NCBI GenBank assembly: GCA_036244855.1
Contig: BQKZ01000416.1
Span: forward strand, 35,362 to 99,361
Source: Temnopleurus reevesii
Lineage: Eukaryota > Echinodermata > Echinoidea > Temnopleuroida > Temnopleuridae
Direction: 5' to 3'
Length of the DNA: 64,000 nt
Part shown: one piece after another, positions 1-13,699 of the stretch
Layout of the letters: every line of letters begins with the position of its first letter
Position numbering within the stretch: the stretch's first letter is position 1
Notes under the pieces: model-generated
Seen by the model: only the letters and a program-made list of their open reading frames with translations
What the model was told of the DNA's origin: nothing
Databases searched by the model: none
Position numbers and translations under genes: made by a program

Positions 1-60
1 CGCCACCAACACCACCAACAACAACAACAACACCACCACCCCCATCGTCATCATTATCAT
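1..60. repeat. CAC/CAA microsatellite
   Basis: Triplet repeat of CAC and CAA followed by CAT units at the window edge. No gene signal is attached to it. Confidence 0.9.
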
Positions 61-879
61 CATAGGACAGTATTGTCTAAAATTTTATAAAAATCATAAA
101 AAAAACATTCATAGTTATGAAACAAAATTAATTAATCGTAACAATTCACAAGTGATTAATATTCGCTCAGAATGATAGCTATAGTCTAATATATATTTGT
201 AGTTGGGAAGAGGACGAAAGGGTTGAGGGTCTTGTTTCCAAGATATAGTTTATGATGTTCTATTTCACACATCAAAAAGGAGTTGTAACCTCGGAGAAGT
301 GATTGAATTAACAATTGTGTCCTGTGGTAATCGTGGTAAGGAACTTGTAAAATGCTTAGTATCAGAGCCGTAATGGGAACTGAATTGAAAAATAATGCTC
401 AGTGTCATCTTCATAGTTCCTGTTTTACCACCGAGACCGTGCACACAGTCGAGAGAGTGTGTTCAAATCTTGAAAGTAGAGGAATCAATGACTATACGAA
501 AAATACAAATAACGAAAATTTGGAAAATGACTATTGTAAAATGTCTACTTGATTAACGGGAGCACCATCAAATTCTAGTTTCTTTATCCTTCCATTTCCT
601 ATTCATCTATTCTTGAAGGTGTATGGGTACGGGGATAAGCCGTGGCTAGATAAGGGGGGATTTTTATATTTTTCGAAAACAAGGCCATCTACTCAAAATT
701 GTATCGTTTTATTTAGCAACATGATGATAACTGTTATCAAAGTATATCTTTAGACCCCCTGCACTCTCCTGCTTTCTAAAATAGTATAGATGCCGTGCTT
801 TAATCACAGCTATCGGATAAAATAAATATGTTTTACTAATTCGGAATGAACATGAGCAAAATATTACCATTTTGTGTGG

Positions 880-960
880 GTGCTTGGGGGCGCCAAATTC
901 GCCGATAGAGGCGCCAAATTTGAGCTGAAGATTGTTTTGCTTGTCAGCCATTAAGCTCAG

Positions 961-997
<37 letters not shown>

Positions 998-1015
998 AGC
1001 GCCAAAATCCTGGGT
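880..1015 (+). repeat. Fragment of the GCGCCAAATT / poly-C repeat family
   Basis: Contains GGCGCCAAATTTGAGCTGAA, then TTTTGCTTGTCAG and a 36-base C run. The same succession (GCCAAATT, GAGGTGAAG, T-run, GCTTGTCAG, C-run) recurs several times inside the transposon at 33.2-34.9 kb, so this is a dispersed partial copy of that internal repeat. Confidence 0.7.
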
Positions 1016-4000
1016 TGGCTCATCATGCTCATGAATATTATGTTGCCCTGTATTGGGTAAGCTTCTACTCAATAAAGAGTGTATTTGTATCCTATATGCA
1101 ATTTCATGATATTGCCGAAATGGGTTTTAATGTACAGGTTGTGTACAAAACATGGTTGAGCGAGTAAAGACAAGAGAGAGAAAACGGAAAACAACGAAAC
1201 AACTTCAAATCTACAGAAGATAACTATAAGATTGATAAATAAGCAAGCCGCCGAGCAGTGTTTATGTTTACAAGTCTGCAGATGTATCATTACTGAGATA
1301 CATTATTAGATTATTGTTCAGGAATTTTGGTATTTAGGTTAGTGTAACACTTTATCACATGTGTTGTCCTCGGCGAATTAAAGGAGTTTTAACGAGATGC
1401 TGGCCGATGAGATTTGTGTCGTTTTCGTTCTTGAAATGTGTAAACCCGCCTCAATAACAACGAAATAAATTACATCGGAGATAAAGATATCAGAGATATA
1501 TATCAAGCTGGAGTATAAAATATATTTAATAAAAAGATAATTCCAGAAGGGCAGAAATAAGAACAAATAAGTTGGAGGGGGAGGAGAGAGAGACCAATAC
1601 CCTTAAAACGTTGCAAGAAATGTGGACAAAAGAGGGAGGGGTCAGTTTTCTTCTTCTCTTCTTATGCATGCTTGTTATCTTGCTTGTCAGCTGTAAGCCT
1701 TATTATCTATTTATATATCTGTCTTATTTCTGTGTTTACCTTTTATTCTTTTTTTTTGGGGGGGGGGGTTGGGATGAGGGGTGCTAACCCTCTGTTAGAT
1801 TAAATATCTGTGTGGAAGAATTGAGCAGAATTAATCAAGCAGCTTCCAGTTTTCAGACGTTTCCTTTTTCCGTTAAAAATATCGGATCCCCATCTTGCAT
1901 CAAAATATCTACTGGTAACCGTCGTCATGGAGACATCCTAACCCAAAATGAAATTATCAATATGTGATAGGAAGTGAAGTACATTTTTAGAACATTGTGT
2001 ATCGAATCAAGTTTGGAATTCAATTTAGATATATGGGTTAATGACACTCTTTCACACGTTATATTCATTTAGACAAAGAGGAATACGTATATTTTATCAC
2101 ATATTTAATCATATACAGTATTTTATCATATATTGCTTGAAGGTATAATTTATCATGTTATGGAATGGCTAAATGGTCGAATGTGCATTAAAACATATCA
2201 AATTGAAACATAAAAGGAGAATGGGTTTTAACATATTTAATTCAATTTTATTATAACTGCGGGCTTATCTAAAACAGGAACAGAAAAACACGGAAAGATA
2301 TCTTTGAATTTTGGTGTTATACATCAAAATTGACAATAATCATTCATGTATAGCTTCTCGTTATACTACCGACTTGAGACAATGCGGCCAGTGGTTACCA
2401 GCTCGGATCGGTAGAATTTGACAAATTTGATATTTATGCATTCATAATAAGTAGGCCTATCGATTAGTACAATAATGGTACACATAAATAATTTGCAAGC
2501 ATGAATAATATAAGATTTTCCGGCCAAAATCGCGAGTATAGCATGACTTTTAACTGTCTTTATTTTCAAATTCGCCGAGAATCCGTCAACCCGTGGATAT
2601 CACCGTTTCATATTTCTAATTCTACTTGCATACAGAGTTTTCATTCAATTGAGTGATAATTTCTTTTCAATTCATAGGAATTTTGCTTTTTTTCGGTTAT
2701 CGCCACGGCATAATCGTATCATTCAATTTTATTTATAGCAATCATATTGACACAATTTGCATTTAAATTGATTTTAGGTATATATATTTATCATGTTCAC
2801 TGGGTTTTTAACCTTTTTTTTTTTTTTTTTTAAGATTAAAGATATTTATGTAAATGTTACCTTCGTTTTGTTTCCTTTCCTCAGATTTGTTTTAGTTTTG
2901 TTTGTTTTGGTTTTCTTATGAATTCTTGTCATATATGTAGCCAATAAAAGGTGATAAATGTTTTTTCTTCTCTCAATTATAATGGTCAATGTAAAAAATC
3001 TTGTCGAATTTAATCCACCACCATAATAAACTGAAACAATTGTTTACCAAAGGTGATTCCTCATATTCATCATAATTCCATTTTAAATCATGAGGGAATG
3101 AAAGGAATACATTATACGACTGTGTAACGAATAGTGAACGGTAATTCAAACGTGAACATTTTTGTAAATTTAACTATTCAATATGATAGTGAAAATCTGT
3201 ACAGAAAACACACTTATTTCCCCCTCTATCTTTTAAAAATATTCCCATATTGATTACTTCTCCTGCATTCCCTTGCATTATCAGCATGCTTTCTTAAATT
3301 GAATGATACCTTTCAGAAAAAGAATGCTAATCGATAATTCCAAAAGCTAGAAATGACGCTTCAATGATCAATGGTTATTTTGAATGCTTATATGGTTTGT
3401 TTCTAAATTGAATGAAAAGAACTCACAAAGATGCGACGAACATAGTTAATCGAATGAAAAAAAATTAAATGACAATTTACACGGCAAAACCTATCTTCCC
3501 TAATTCAAACGGCATAAGTATTAATTCGAATGAAAATTTCGTGAATTTGGCCGGAAAACCCTATATTAAGTTGAAACATAATTCGGTAGAATGTAATTTG
3601 AACTTGTTCACATACAACTCAATGAGAAGTCATACACATTGTATGAAAGGCATGCACATTTTCTTAAGCATAATAAAACAAAGCATTTGGAAAAGATAGA
3701 AGATATCATAGGGGTAAAACCAAGTGCATCTTCAATTACCACTGTGTCCATGGAGAGATGGTTTTGCTATCATGCGACCCGCAAGTTCATGTCCATGTTT
3801 AACTCATCACCGCCGGGGTGGCACGGCGCGGCGGCCCGGGCAGAAAAGCGGTCTCCGACTTTCTGATCATGCACCATTCACCGCACGCACTAACCTTCAA
3901 ACATCAGACTCCTTTCCATATTTACGAACAACCCACCCACCCATCAAGTGTTATTAACAGATTGGTAAGTGCATGAAGATGTTAGCGAAAGCATTAAATT

Positions 4001-4823
4001 GTCTGGATGTCACAGACTAGACGTTTTAATTCATCGTTGCACTTTCCCCGGTCTCTCAAAGTTGAATCGTTTTTAATATCACAAAATAAAATGAAAAAGG
4101 ATGTCATTAAAAATAATGTCATTACTTCATATGTTACTAAATCATAATTCCATTAATGTTTTCAAGTAAGAGCTGTGATACGAAATCCATTATGCAATGA
4201 TTATTGACGCCTTTGCTGAGAACATGATCTATTTGATTTCAATGGAAAAGGTCATTCAGACACCAATCGAAAGCTAAGTATAATGCGTGTTTCCCCATCT
4301 TTCTGATACGGTCTACATAATATTAAATTTTGCTAAATTTGAAAAAAAAAGAAAGTCGAAATGAATTCATAAAATTTTCTAGCTTCCCATTTTTAAATCC
4401 ATAAATTATGTGGGCCTATATCTTTTTTATCACTAACAGTTCAATAGTAATGATGATAACACATGTAATTTACAAAAATGTCGTGTCCACAATTTGTTGA
4501 AGGGGCTTTTTTGCATGCATGGTCTAAGCCCGTTATACTTCTCCTGTAAATCACATTTATACTTCCAAATGTATACTGGCAAAATAAATGTATACTTCAT
4601 ACAAATCATGACTGTTTTTCGAAAACAAGTTTTCATTGATGAATGCAATTTAAAATTCTAAAGTACAAATCAAAAGGTTACAGTTATCATCACACCATAA
4701 ACATAAGAAACAAAATGAAGACCATTACATTTCTTATTACAATTCTATGAGTGGGAGAAACAAGTGTACCGTTTGAATGCGTCGAGATAAAAAAGAAGAA
4801 ATCAAGATGAGGGCGTTGGAGCG

Positions 4824-5240
4824 AATGAGTCTAGTTGGTTGTGTTTTTCACAGTCACTGATGGTCATACATCATAAAGTCACAATCAAGGAGATGGCGTT
4901 TTCTTTGATGATTTTCAAGGTCAAAGAAGACCGACCCAGATTTTTAATTTGTATATATTTATTCGTTTTAAACACTTTTTTTGTTTTGATTTTAGTCAAT
5001 GCATATTTCATAATGGACACGATTGGCATTTGGTAAGAATGAAATGCATTTCAAATTAAATGGATGAATAATGAAAAAAGGATCGTGACTAAACATTTAA
5101 TAAAATGAAACAATATACATAAATTAGTGAACATTTGGAAGAAACCACGGCACTTCAAAATATTGTTTTACCGCTTTTCGTCAAATTACCGTCGCTAGCT
5201 TTTTTTCAGATGGGGTTTGTTTCAATGCTTCTTTTTTTCA
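4824..5240. repeat. Tandem duplication, unit 1
   Basis: Begins TGAGTCTAGTTGGTTGTG and is repeated with moderate divergence from 5483, an offset of about 659 bp. The most conserved part is the first 120 bases; later parts differ by indels and a poly-G run in unit 2. Confidence 0.75.
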
Positions 5241-5482
5241 CTATCATAATCTTTTCACCCATAATATTTCTACTGCTCGGATTCTGAAAGGGGTTGTTCT
5301 TATCACCCTTTGCGCCACATCATGTGTGAAATCGCATTATGTTGTGATTTAATTTGCAACACTTACGAGCATTGAAAGTTGAAATTGCATTCTATTTGAT
5401 TTTGATTCTATTTCGTTTAATATTTAACATATAAAAATGAATGATTGTTATCACATAACTTTGTGTAAATTCCATGTGTCGT

Positions 5483-5875
5483 AATGAGTCTGGTTGGTTG
5501 TGTTTTTCACAGTCACTGATGGTCATACATCACAAAGTCACGATCAAGGAGATGGCGTTTTCTTTGATGATTTTCAAGGTCAGAGAAGACAGACCCACAT
5601 TTTTGTTTTTGATATTTATTCATTTTTAACAACTTTTAAATTTGATTTTAGTCATCACATATAATCCATAATGCATGGACACGAGTGGCATTTGGTAAGA
5701 ATGAAATGAATTTTAAATTGAAAGAATAAATGGAAAATAGTTAATTAACAACTAATCAAATAAAAATTGACAAAGGAAATGATTTTCGATGAAACCATAA
5801 CACTTTGAAATATTGCTTTAATGATTTACGTCCCATGGCAGTCATTACAGCTTTTTGTCAGGGGGGGGGGGGGTG
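5483..5875. repeat. Tandem duplication, unit 2
   Basis: Direct copy of 4824-5240, with the shared GGAGATGGCGTTTTCTTTGA core and shared flank order. No coding potential is evident in either unit. Confidence 0.75.
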
Positions 5876-6339
5876 GAGTCCCAATGCCCAGCAGAAACAG
5901 TTTGCACCTATCAAATTCCTGAATCATGAGAAGCATTCCAAATTAAAAAATACTGTACGAATTACTGTAATGTATTTTGTATCTCTTAAATAGTCCTTTG
6001 CGAATACATTAAAATGTGCAACACTTCACAATCACTAGGAAAATTTTAACAATTATATTTCCATCATCATGATCACGAACATCACTTTTTCCTAGTCAAA
6101 ATAAAATGAAATAAACTGAACTGAAAAATAAACTGAACATGGTAATGCTGGGTCATTGTAATCAACATTTTACATCAAAATTCATCAAATACAATTGTTG
6201 TTGTTAAAAAAAGTGTATCAATTATGGCTGTTTACTAAAAAAAAAATGTTTCAGACAAGATGATGAAGATGTAACCTTGACATTCTGGAGATGAGTTTCC
6301 CAATAAGATCGAAACAGGATGTAAATATATAGGATTACA

Positions 6340-6555
6340 TCCACTTAAAGGAATTATTCAACAATTCCGAATCAATTCAAAATACTTTTAAATGTGCGCG
6401 ATGTTTTAATTGATGGTATTTGAATATCTGAACAGATAAAATGTGAACAGATAAGATTACTTCATTAAAGGAAATATTCAACAATTCAAAATAATTTCAA
6501 AATACTTTTAAATGTGCGCGATGTTTTTGATTATATCTGAAAATGTGAAAAAAAA
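6340..6555. repeat. Two-unit tandem repeat, about 120 bp
   Basis: TACTTTTAAATGTGCGCGAT occurs twice (from 6383 and 6503) within matching contexts that include TCATTAAAGGAAATATTC-type sequence. A local direct duplication, noncoding. Confidence 0.75.
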
Positions 6556-7148
6556 GTGAACAAATGAGATACTCCCCCATAAAGCAAGTAGTTTGGGGGC
6601 CAGTGAAAATATCATTAGTTTTAAGAATACACGAGTGATGGAAGACCTTCTAATGATCAATGAGACTACAATCAAAGGTGTGGCAGAAATAAGCAGAATA
6701 AGAACTACCATTATCTAAGTTTATGAATAAGATTATCTACGCCAGCATTCAAATTGTTGTTTCCCATGAAACCTTAAAAAATATATACATGGATTTATCG
6801 TACAATATTTAAAAAAACATACTTATTGTTTAATGTTAAGAAATGATTCATGATTTTTAACGAAAAATAAATTTGTTGATTAACTTCTGAAACCAACCAA
6901 AAGTGTTTTTTGTCAATATTTTTTAACATCATACAGTTATTTGAAATAGTCGAAAACTTTCGGAAGATTCTAATTTAGTCATCCTTCTGTCATCAATGTA
7001 GTCTGGCGACCTCGTTCTTCTTGGCGTATTCGGTTTCTTGTGGCTGGGTTTGGCGGATCGTTGGAGACACTATGGTCCCTCTATCCAGGGAGGGCAGTCA
7101 GTGGAGTCCCGGTGGTGAAGCAATGGTTTCGCTTCTTTTACCTCCTGC

Positions 7149-7370
7149 GATGTTTAAGACACACACATACACGCGCACATCATAAAACGCACACGCACAC
7201 ACTCATACACATACTAACACCCACACTCAAAATACATAAACACACACATTCACACTAGTACAAAATTACATCACATACATATGCACACACAAGACACTCA
7301 TACACACATACACGCAAAAACACACACATACATACTTACACATACACATACATACATACGCACGCTCACT
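7149..7370. repeat. (CA)n-rich microsatellite
   Basis: About 220 bases of imperfect CA and CATA repeats. The open frame through it (His/Thr-rich) is an artefact of the repeat. Confidence 0.95.
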
Positions 7371-10300
7371 ATCCACCCACAGAGCCATGAAATTCTATTT
7401 TAGAACTTTCTAATCTACGTGCACTGAGGAAAATGGAAAAAGGAATTGGACGATGTTAATGACTTCATTCAAGCCCTCACAACAGCTTCATGATCACAAA
7501 TTGGCGTCCCTGTTCATTCACTGAAAATGTGCGACACCTGTTCGACATTTCCTCACAGAATACTAGGGGAGGACATTTATTTTGTGTGAATATAACTAAA
7601 ATCCTTTGTCCATTCTGCCCACTGTGCCTATGACCTCGAAATAAAACAAGAACCGGGAAAGCAGCAAATGCAGAGTGTAACCCCTTGGAAGAACAAATGT
7701 ATTTGGTTTAATTCCTCTGAAAGGGCATAATTATTCCAGCCAGTCTTTCTGAAAAATTTTTTTACACATGAAAATTTATTCTTTCTGATTTTGTAATATG
7801 TTTTATGTATTTTTATTGATTGGAAAATAGAGTACAATACAATACAAATCTTTGAACATGAATTCTAAAAAAGTTGAAGGTGAATTCTAATACATTTTTG
7901 TTATCATAGTCCGCTGTAGTGGGTAACATCTGGGCTCGATCTCTTTAAAAGAGAAAGTTTGTGCATTGCCAATCTTCCAGGGGAAAATGGGAGGGGGGAA
8001 CGAAGTGACCAATGATTCTCTAACTGGCGACCCCTTATACCTTCCCTGTTTCAATTGTTTTTTTTCCACATTATGCGAAGAAGGTTAAGATTCACTTTTT
8101 TGCTCCCTTGGGGATTAACTTCCCCTTCTTTTTATTCATTTTGGTAATCGGTGGCCCTTTCCGTCTGCCCTCATCATCAAAACCTGGATCCGCCCCATCT
8201 CTCGTTGATCTGTCTCTGTATGACAGAGATAAATGAATAGGAACTTACTCTCCTACCACCACCAGTGCTACCCAGACAGCATACAATAATAGGGTCGTCC
8301 TTTGTAATCGGACTCTCATCCCTGCTCATGTAAAGCAAAGGGAGACCTTCGAGGGGTTTAATTCTCAAAACAAAATATTTTTTGGTAAAAAATTGTATAA
8401 AATTATATCAATATTTGATAGCCCTTCATGTCATGTGTAAATTGGCGACTATCTGAATCGAGTTATTACGTAATCAGATTCTGATATACAATTACAAATA
8501 AATTTCAAAATGACACCCCGCTCTTTGATTGGAAATGAGCACATTTCTGTTTTATGGCAAATAACAATAAGTAAATAAAATCGTGAAGCAACTGACTTTA
8601 TGTTTTTTCTGGATAAGGATTTTTTTCTAAAAATCTTTGAAACATCTTAAGAAATATAAAAACGAAACAATAGACATCAGACCGGATGTAACGTTATGTA
8701 ATTCTGAATGTCTGTCTATACAGAAATATACTACATGTTTAAAGCAAAATGACATTTACCGCCAGTACTGCAAATCTGTTATGAAATACAATTCAGGTAA
8801 ATTCCGATGAAAAGTTATTGGTTAATGCAGCAGAAATAATGGCACAAGTTTTGAAGCAGACTAGTAATACAGTTAAGCTCTCTTGGAGTTCATTCGCTTC
8901 AAAGTTAAGTCCCTTTTTGTTTTCCAATTCCCCAAACTATTGTGCACTTCGAAATCTTGAGAATGACAAATCGTCTGTCCGCTGGATTCAAGGACGCGCT
9001 AGCAGTGACCCACTTCCCGACATTTTTGGCGCGGTTTTCGATTGAGATGGTTTAACCCGGTGGGCTTTATGGAAATATAGAAAATGAAACTTGAATTATG
9101 TTTCAAGACATTATGAACAGGATGAATAACTGTTCAGACATGTTCTTATTTTATGTTAATGGAAGAGCGCTGTAATGAAAACTTACAAGTGTTTCCCCAA
9201 TGTTAGTTTGTTAATGATGCTATATTTCAAAGATGAAATTGAATATGAAAATTGGGCAAACGAATCGTATTGCATCTTTTCAAATATAATTCAAAATACA
9301 TTGCAGGTGAGTAACAGTGTTCTTTTTCAAAACTTCGTTTCCTCTATTTCTGCATTCTGTCCTGAACTAAATAAACGGCCACATTTTTAAAGTCATTGTA
9401 ATGATAAATGCCAATTACAGGTAGTACATGAATTATTAGAATATGATATCCATCTGTCCAGATTTATGTCTTTCTGATGTTCAATTTGAAGTGGATGTAC
9501 ATACATGTCACATGAGAATCTTCTTTCTTATTCAAAATTTCGCAAAACTTTGGCAATAAGTAAAACTATATCAGTTTACATAATCATTGTGTCACTATTT
9601 TTTTTTTTACAGAGTGCTGTCATGACGACGGCAATGTTGGTGGTGATGACGACGACGACGACGACGATAACGACAATGTAGATTTTGATAATCATGCTTA
9701 AAATTAGATGGCGTTGGTGTTGAAGATATGGGCCCCTATAAGAACGATGATTTGATGGTGACATCATTAATCACCAACATTATTGTTTTAGGGACCTATT
9801 ATGAGTAAATTATTCTTAATATAGAATGACGCAACGTGATGCTTATAGTTCGATATGGAATTCGATGAACAAAGAAGAAAAGGGGAAGAATAGAATGATA
9901 TCAATAAGAAAAGGAAGAAGAATGAGAAGGAGGAGGAAAAAAGTAAGGAAAATACAACAGAGCGGTACACGCGAAACCGTAACATATCAGACACCATTCT
10001 AGAGAATGTCATAGTAGTTTAACATCTTACGTAGATAAGTTAAATCGAGCCAATTACATAATAATGCGATGGCAGTGTTCGCTCATTTCACATGTAAAGG
10101 GCTATTCTGCAGTATTATTCCAGTATTCGAAAGTTTTTATTTCTGGTTCTGTTTGATTATACAAATTAATTTCGTTTTTATTATAATCCTTTATCACTTT
10201 GTTCAAGATCTTTTTTTAATGTTTACTAAGGATCAATTATAGGCAACAAATATGCAATTAAAGGGTAACATTTTCAGTAATGTTGAAAGTAGTTCACATT

Positions 10301-11824
10301 GGGCTAGAAAAGGGGAAGGGATGTCATCCAACGACAACAAATTATGTTATTGAATTATCTGTCTCGTTCTCATACCCGTCTAGAGCTTTTATTTTAAACA
10401 GTTATTTCCTGAACCCACTTACCCTCAACCATGCCGTGCTAAGGAAGGAGGGAGATATTAACCTCGCCATCCTATGATAAATAAGAACTTTTTACCGAAT
10501 TGCCCATCAAGTAAGGAAACAAGTACTCGTTTGTGACAGATCGGGATTACTCGAAGATTTGGTAAATAATCGCAAACCGTGTTGCGGGGAAGGGTTCGGC
10601 TAGCGGGCAGCTAGCGATTGGCGAGTGGAAGGCAGTGAATAGGGTCCTGCTGTCGGAGTTGAGACGGGGTGGATTAGGCGACCTGTCATAGCTGATAGCC
10701 GCTGGGACGGGTGAGGAGGAGGGGCGCGTTGGAGCAAGTCGGTTGATAGGTGGAGTAGGGCTCTTGCTGCGTGGGCATTGGTGGGGGAGCCCATGGAGGA
10801 TGATTTTTTTTAAGGGGAAGGGTGATTTTTTTTAGGGGAGGGGACCACTTCCATTCAAATGTAGACAAATATGTGTCTAACTAATTCAAATCACATAAAC
10901 TACTTTATTCTGGAATAATTTATGTGTATTACGATAGATATGGATTATTATATTTGCGGATGTATAATCTTTTTATTGTCAGCTTGCAAGGGATAGGAAA
11001 GCAAGGAGAAAAAAGTGGAAAGACAGCAATGTGAAATATAAAAATGTGTAGAGGAAAATGAGATTGGTAGTAAGAAATATAAATAAAGTTATGAAGAAAA
11101 GAGAAGTATATAAAAAAATAGGAAAACAATATTTTCAAATTTCAGGGATGAGAATGTACATTTATATTTGTAAAAAAAAAACCCCGAAAACAAACAACCA
11201 ACAAACTAAACAAACCTGAAACCTCCCCCCACCCCCAAAAATATATATAATAATAATAATAAAACCCCTGAAATTGTGAGTGCGTAAACTGGTACATATA
11301 GCAAAAGAAAAGAAGAAAGGGTTAAAGAGCAGGGAATGTGAGATGGGATGAAACATTAGATGCTTAGAATTCATTGAATGTGATCGACGGACATTTTCTA
11401 TGAAATTCAGAAAAATAAACAAGTGCTTTCTTGGGAGAGAGGATCAAGAAAGGTGTACTGAATATTTCCTCTCTTCATCTTTTACTCCCTTTTCATCAAT
11501 CATCGCATCCCGAAATGATAGAATACTTTTATTTTGATTCCTTTCTCTCATTCCGTTATTCCATCACAGTTTGTGGGTTGTCGGATGCCATTTTGTCATT
11601 TTAGAACATCATTTTGTGACAGATTGATTGCTAAGTTCAGGTTTTATTTCTAATGACCTCTATCATTTCGATATTTTTTTAAAAGTTGGATCTTATCTAT
11701 AGGGACTTTGCAAAGGTTTGAGATAACTTTGTATTCCGTTTATGATATTTCCATTTCAAATGAATATCATAGTTGTTTTACTGTAATGGTAATTCTCGTC
11801 TGAAAATATTCTTTCCTTTGCATA

Positions 11825-12010
11825 TCATGGAAATATTGGATTATTTTTCAAATTCATCAACATTAAAATCGTCAATGTGATTGTTAAATTCGAAGAGACA
11901 ATACAATAATCAACTATGCTTGCGTTGGCAAAGGTTAAAGCCCCCTTACCCAAATCTTTTCCAAAACGACCATTTACAATGTTCATGCATGTCTCTTTAG
12001 ACATTGCTCT
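11825..12010 (-). mobile_element. Non-LTR retrotransposon endonuclease fragment
   Basis: The minus strand encodes IVNGRFGKDLG and then NASIVDYCIVSSNL, the two conserved C-terminal blocks of the LINE-type exonuclease-endonuclease-phosphatase domain (a VxNGR block and a VDY block). Only this fragment is present and the rest of the element is absent, so it is a dead, truncated copy. The version at 13.7-14.1 kb preserves more of the upstream part. Confidence 0.7.
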
Positions 12011-12660
12011 ATATGATTTAGACAATTGTATTGATGAGAAAGAAGATGATGGTGGTGATGATACTGAATGAATAGGGATTCTAATGACAGTTTCAGGGCT
12101 TATTTTCATTATGAGTAAAATAGGATATATGGTGAAGACTATCTCTTATTTGTCATCAGTACTTAATGGTCGTCATGCAATGAAGTAGCATAGATACATG
12201 TCTGCAAGAATATTGCTTTTCGTATAGAACAAATCGAGAATGAGACGAATACTATACGCGATTACGAATATTGGTATTATCATGCATAATAATTGTACCA
12301 AACGGGTAAACCACTAAATGGTCACAATAGCCGAAATTAAGCTCTACGCATTGTAGAGGGAGTGAGGCTTCCAACGATGAGCAAAGGCTATTTCAATATC
12401 TTAATACGCATTTATCCAAAAATGCATTGCAGAAATCGGTATTGGTCTTCTTAAGATTGGTTTACGAGTGTTTATGAATGTTCATTATGGTAATATAGCA
12501 AGTGTGCAGGGAGGTACTCGGCTCAGTAATAATTATTGTGCTCTTCATCGAAGCAGGAGCGGGCGCTATGCCGAATTCACCAAAATGCATTAAATGGGTG
12601 GGTGCTTCTATCTAGTGTTCTACGGTAGTTCTACCAAGTCTTCCACAATAAACATTGCCA

Positions 12661-12692
12661 TTGATGTCACTATCATCATCATCATCATCATC

Positions 12693-12749
<57 letters not shown>

Positions 12750-12926
12750 GTCGTCGTTATCATCATAATAACAATAATAATAGATGCAATTTATATAGCG
12801 CACGTATCCACTCTGCTGAGTGCTCAAGGCGCTTTATATCATCACCATCATCATCATAAATCATCATCATAATCATCACCATCACCATCATCATCATAAT
12901 CATCATCATCATCATCATCGTCGTCG

Positions 12927-12968
<42 letters not shown>

Positions 12969-13345
12969 ATGTCAACTTAATAATCACCATCATCACCACG
13001 ATGACCATATCGCCATCATCATCGTCATCATGATCATGATCATGATCATCATGATCATCATAATCATCGTAGTCAATATTATTTCATCACCATTATCATC
13101 ATTATTGTAACCATCACCTTCACCAACATCACCACTACCACCTCCATCACAACCACCACCACCATCAACATCATCATCATCACCACCACCACCACCACCA
13201 TCAACATCATCATCATCATCACCATCACCATCATCATCATAATCATCATCATCATCATCATCATCATCGTCGTCATCATCATCTTCATCATCATCCTCAT
13301 CTTCATCATCACCATGACCACCATTGCCATCATCATCATCGTCAC
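12661..13345. repeat. (ATC)n microsatellite block
   Basis: About 680 bases of ATC/CAT triplets with interruptions, split by a SINE-like tail at 12.78-12.84 kb. It produces spurious poly-His, poly-Asp, poly-Met and poly-Ile frames on both strands. Confidence 0.97.
12779..12840 (-). repeat. SINE-like 3' tail
   Basis: On the minus strand it reads AAAGCGCCTTGAGCACTCAG, then GTGCGCTATATAAATTG and an ATT run. The same tail occurs at 50.09 and 58.14 kb on the plus strand. GCGCTATATAAAT followed by (ATT)n is typical of the 3' end of invertebrate SINE/LINE pairs. Confidence 0.75.
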
Positions 13346-13699
13346 CCCAACATTATCCCCATCACAAGAGAGGAGCCCAAAATGAGTGCCAGATGGATAG
13401 CGACAGTGCCAACACACATGCAAATCAAAACGAATGAAAGAAAAGATGAACCCCAAACACCCAACTCCTNCAGATTGATTGCTAAGTTCAGGTTTATTTC
13501 TAATGGCCTCTATTATTTCGATTTTTATGGAAAGTTGTGATCTTATAGGGACTTTGCAAAGTTGGAAATAACTCTGTATTCCATTTATGATATTTATAGT
13601 GCAAATGAATATCATTGAAAATTCAATATCATGAAAATATTCTTTCCTTTGCATATTTCATGGAAATATTGGATTATGTTTATCTGACAAACATTTTTC

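Larger units (their letters stand above)
61..11600. other. Intergenic AT-rich sequence, no gene recognised
   Basis: I find no exon with conserved coding character in this stretch. Open frames are short and mostly AT-driven. It contains poly-C and poly-G runs (961-996, 1759-1768, 5861-5873), a (CA)n tract, two tandem duplications described separately and short GC-rich islands near 3.75-3.9 kb, 7.0-7.15 kb and 10.57-10.8 kb whose role I cannot name. Confidence 0.6.
11617..13469. repeat. Left copy of a duplicated segment ending at a single N
   Basis: Begins CAGATTGATTGCTAAGTTCA and ends CAAACACCCAACTCC; the same start and end recur at 13471 and about 15114. The two copies share the LINE piece and the ATC microsatellite but differ in the middle (about 12.0-12.6 versus 13.84-14.33 kb). 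Confidence 0.85.
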
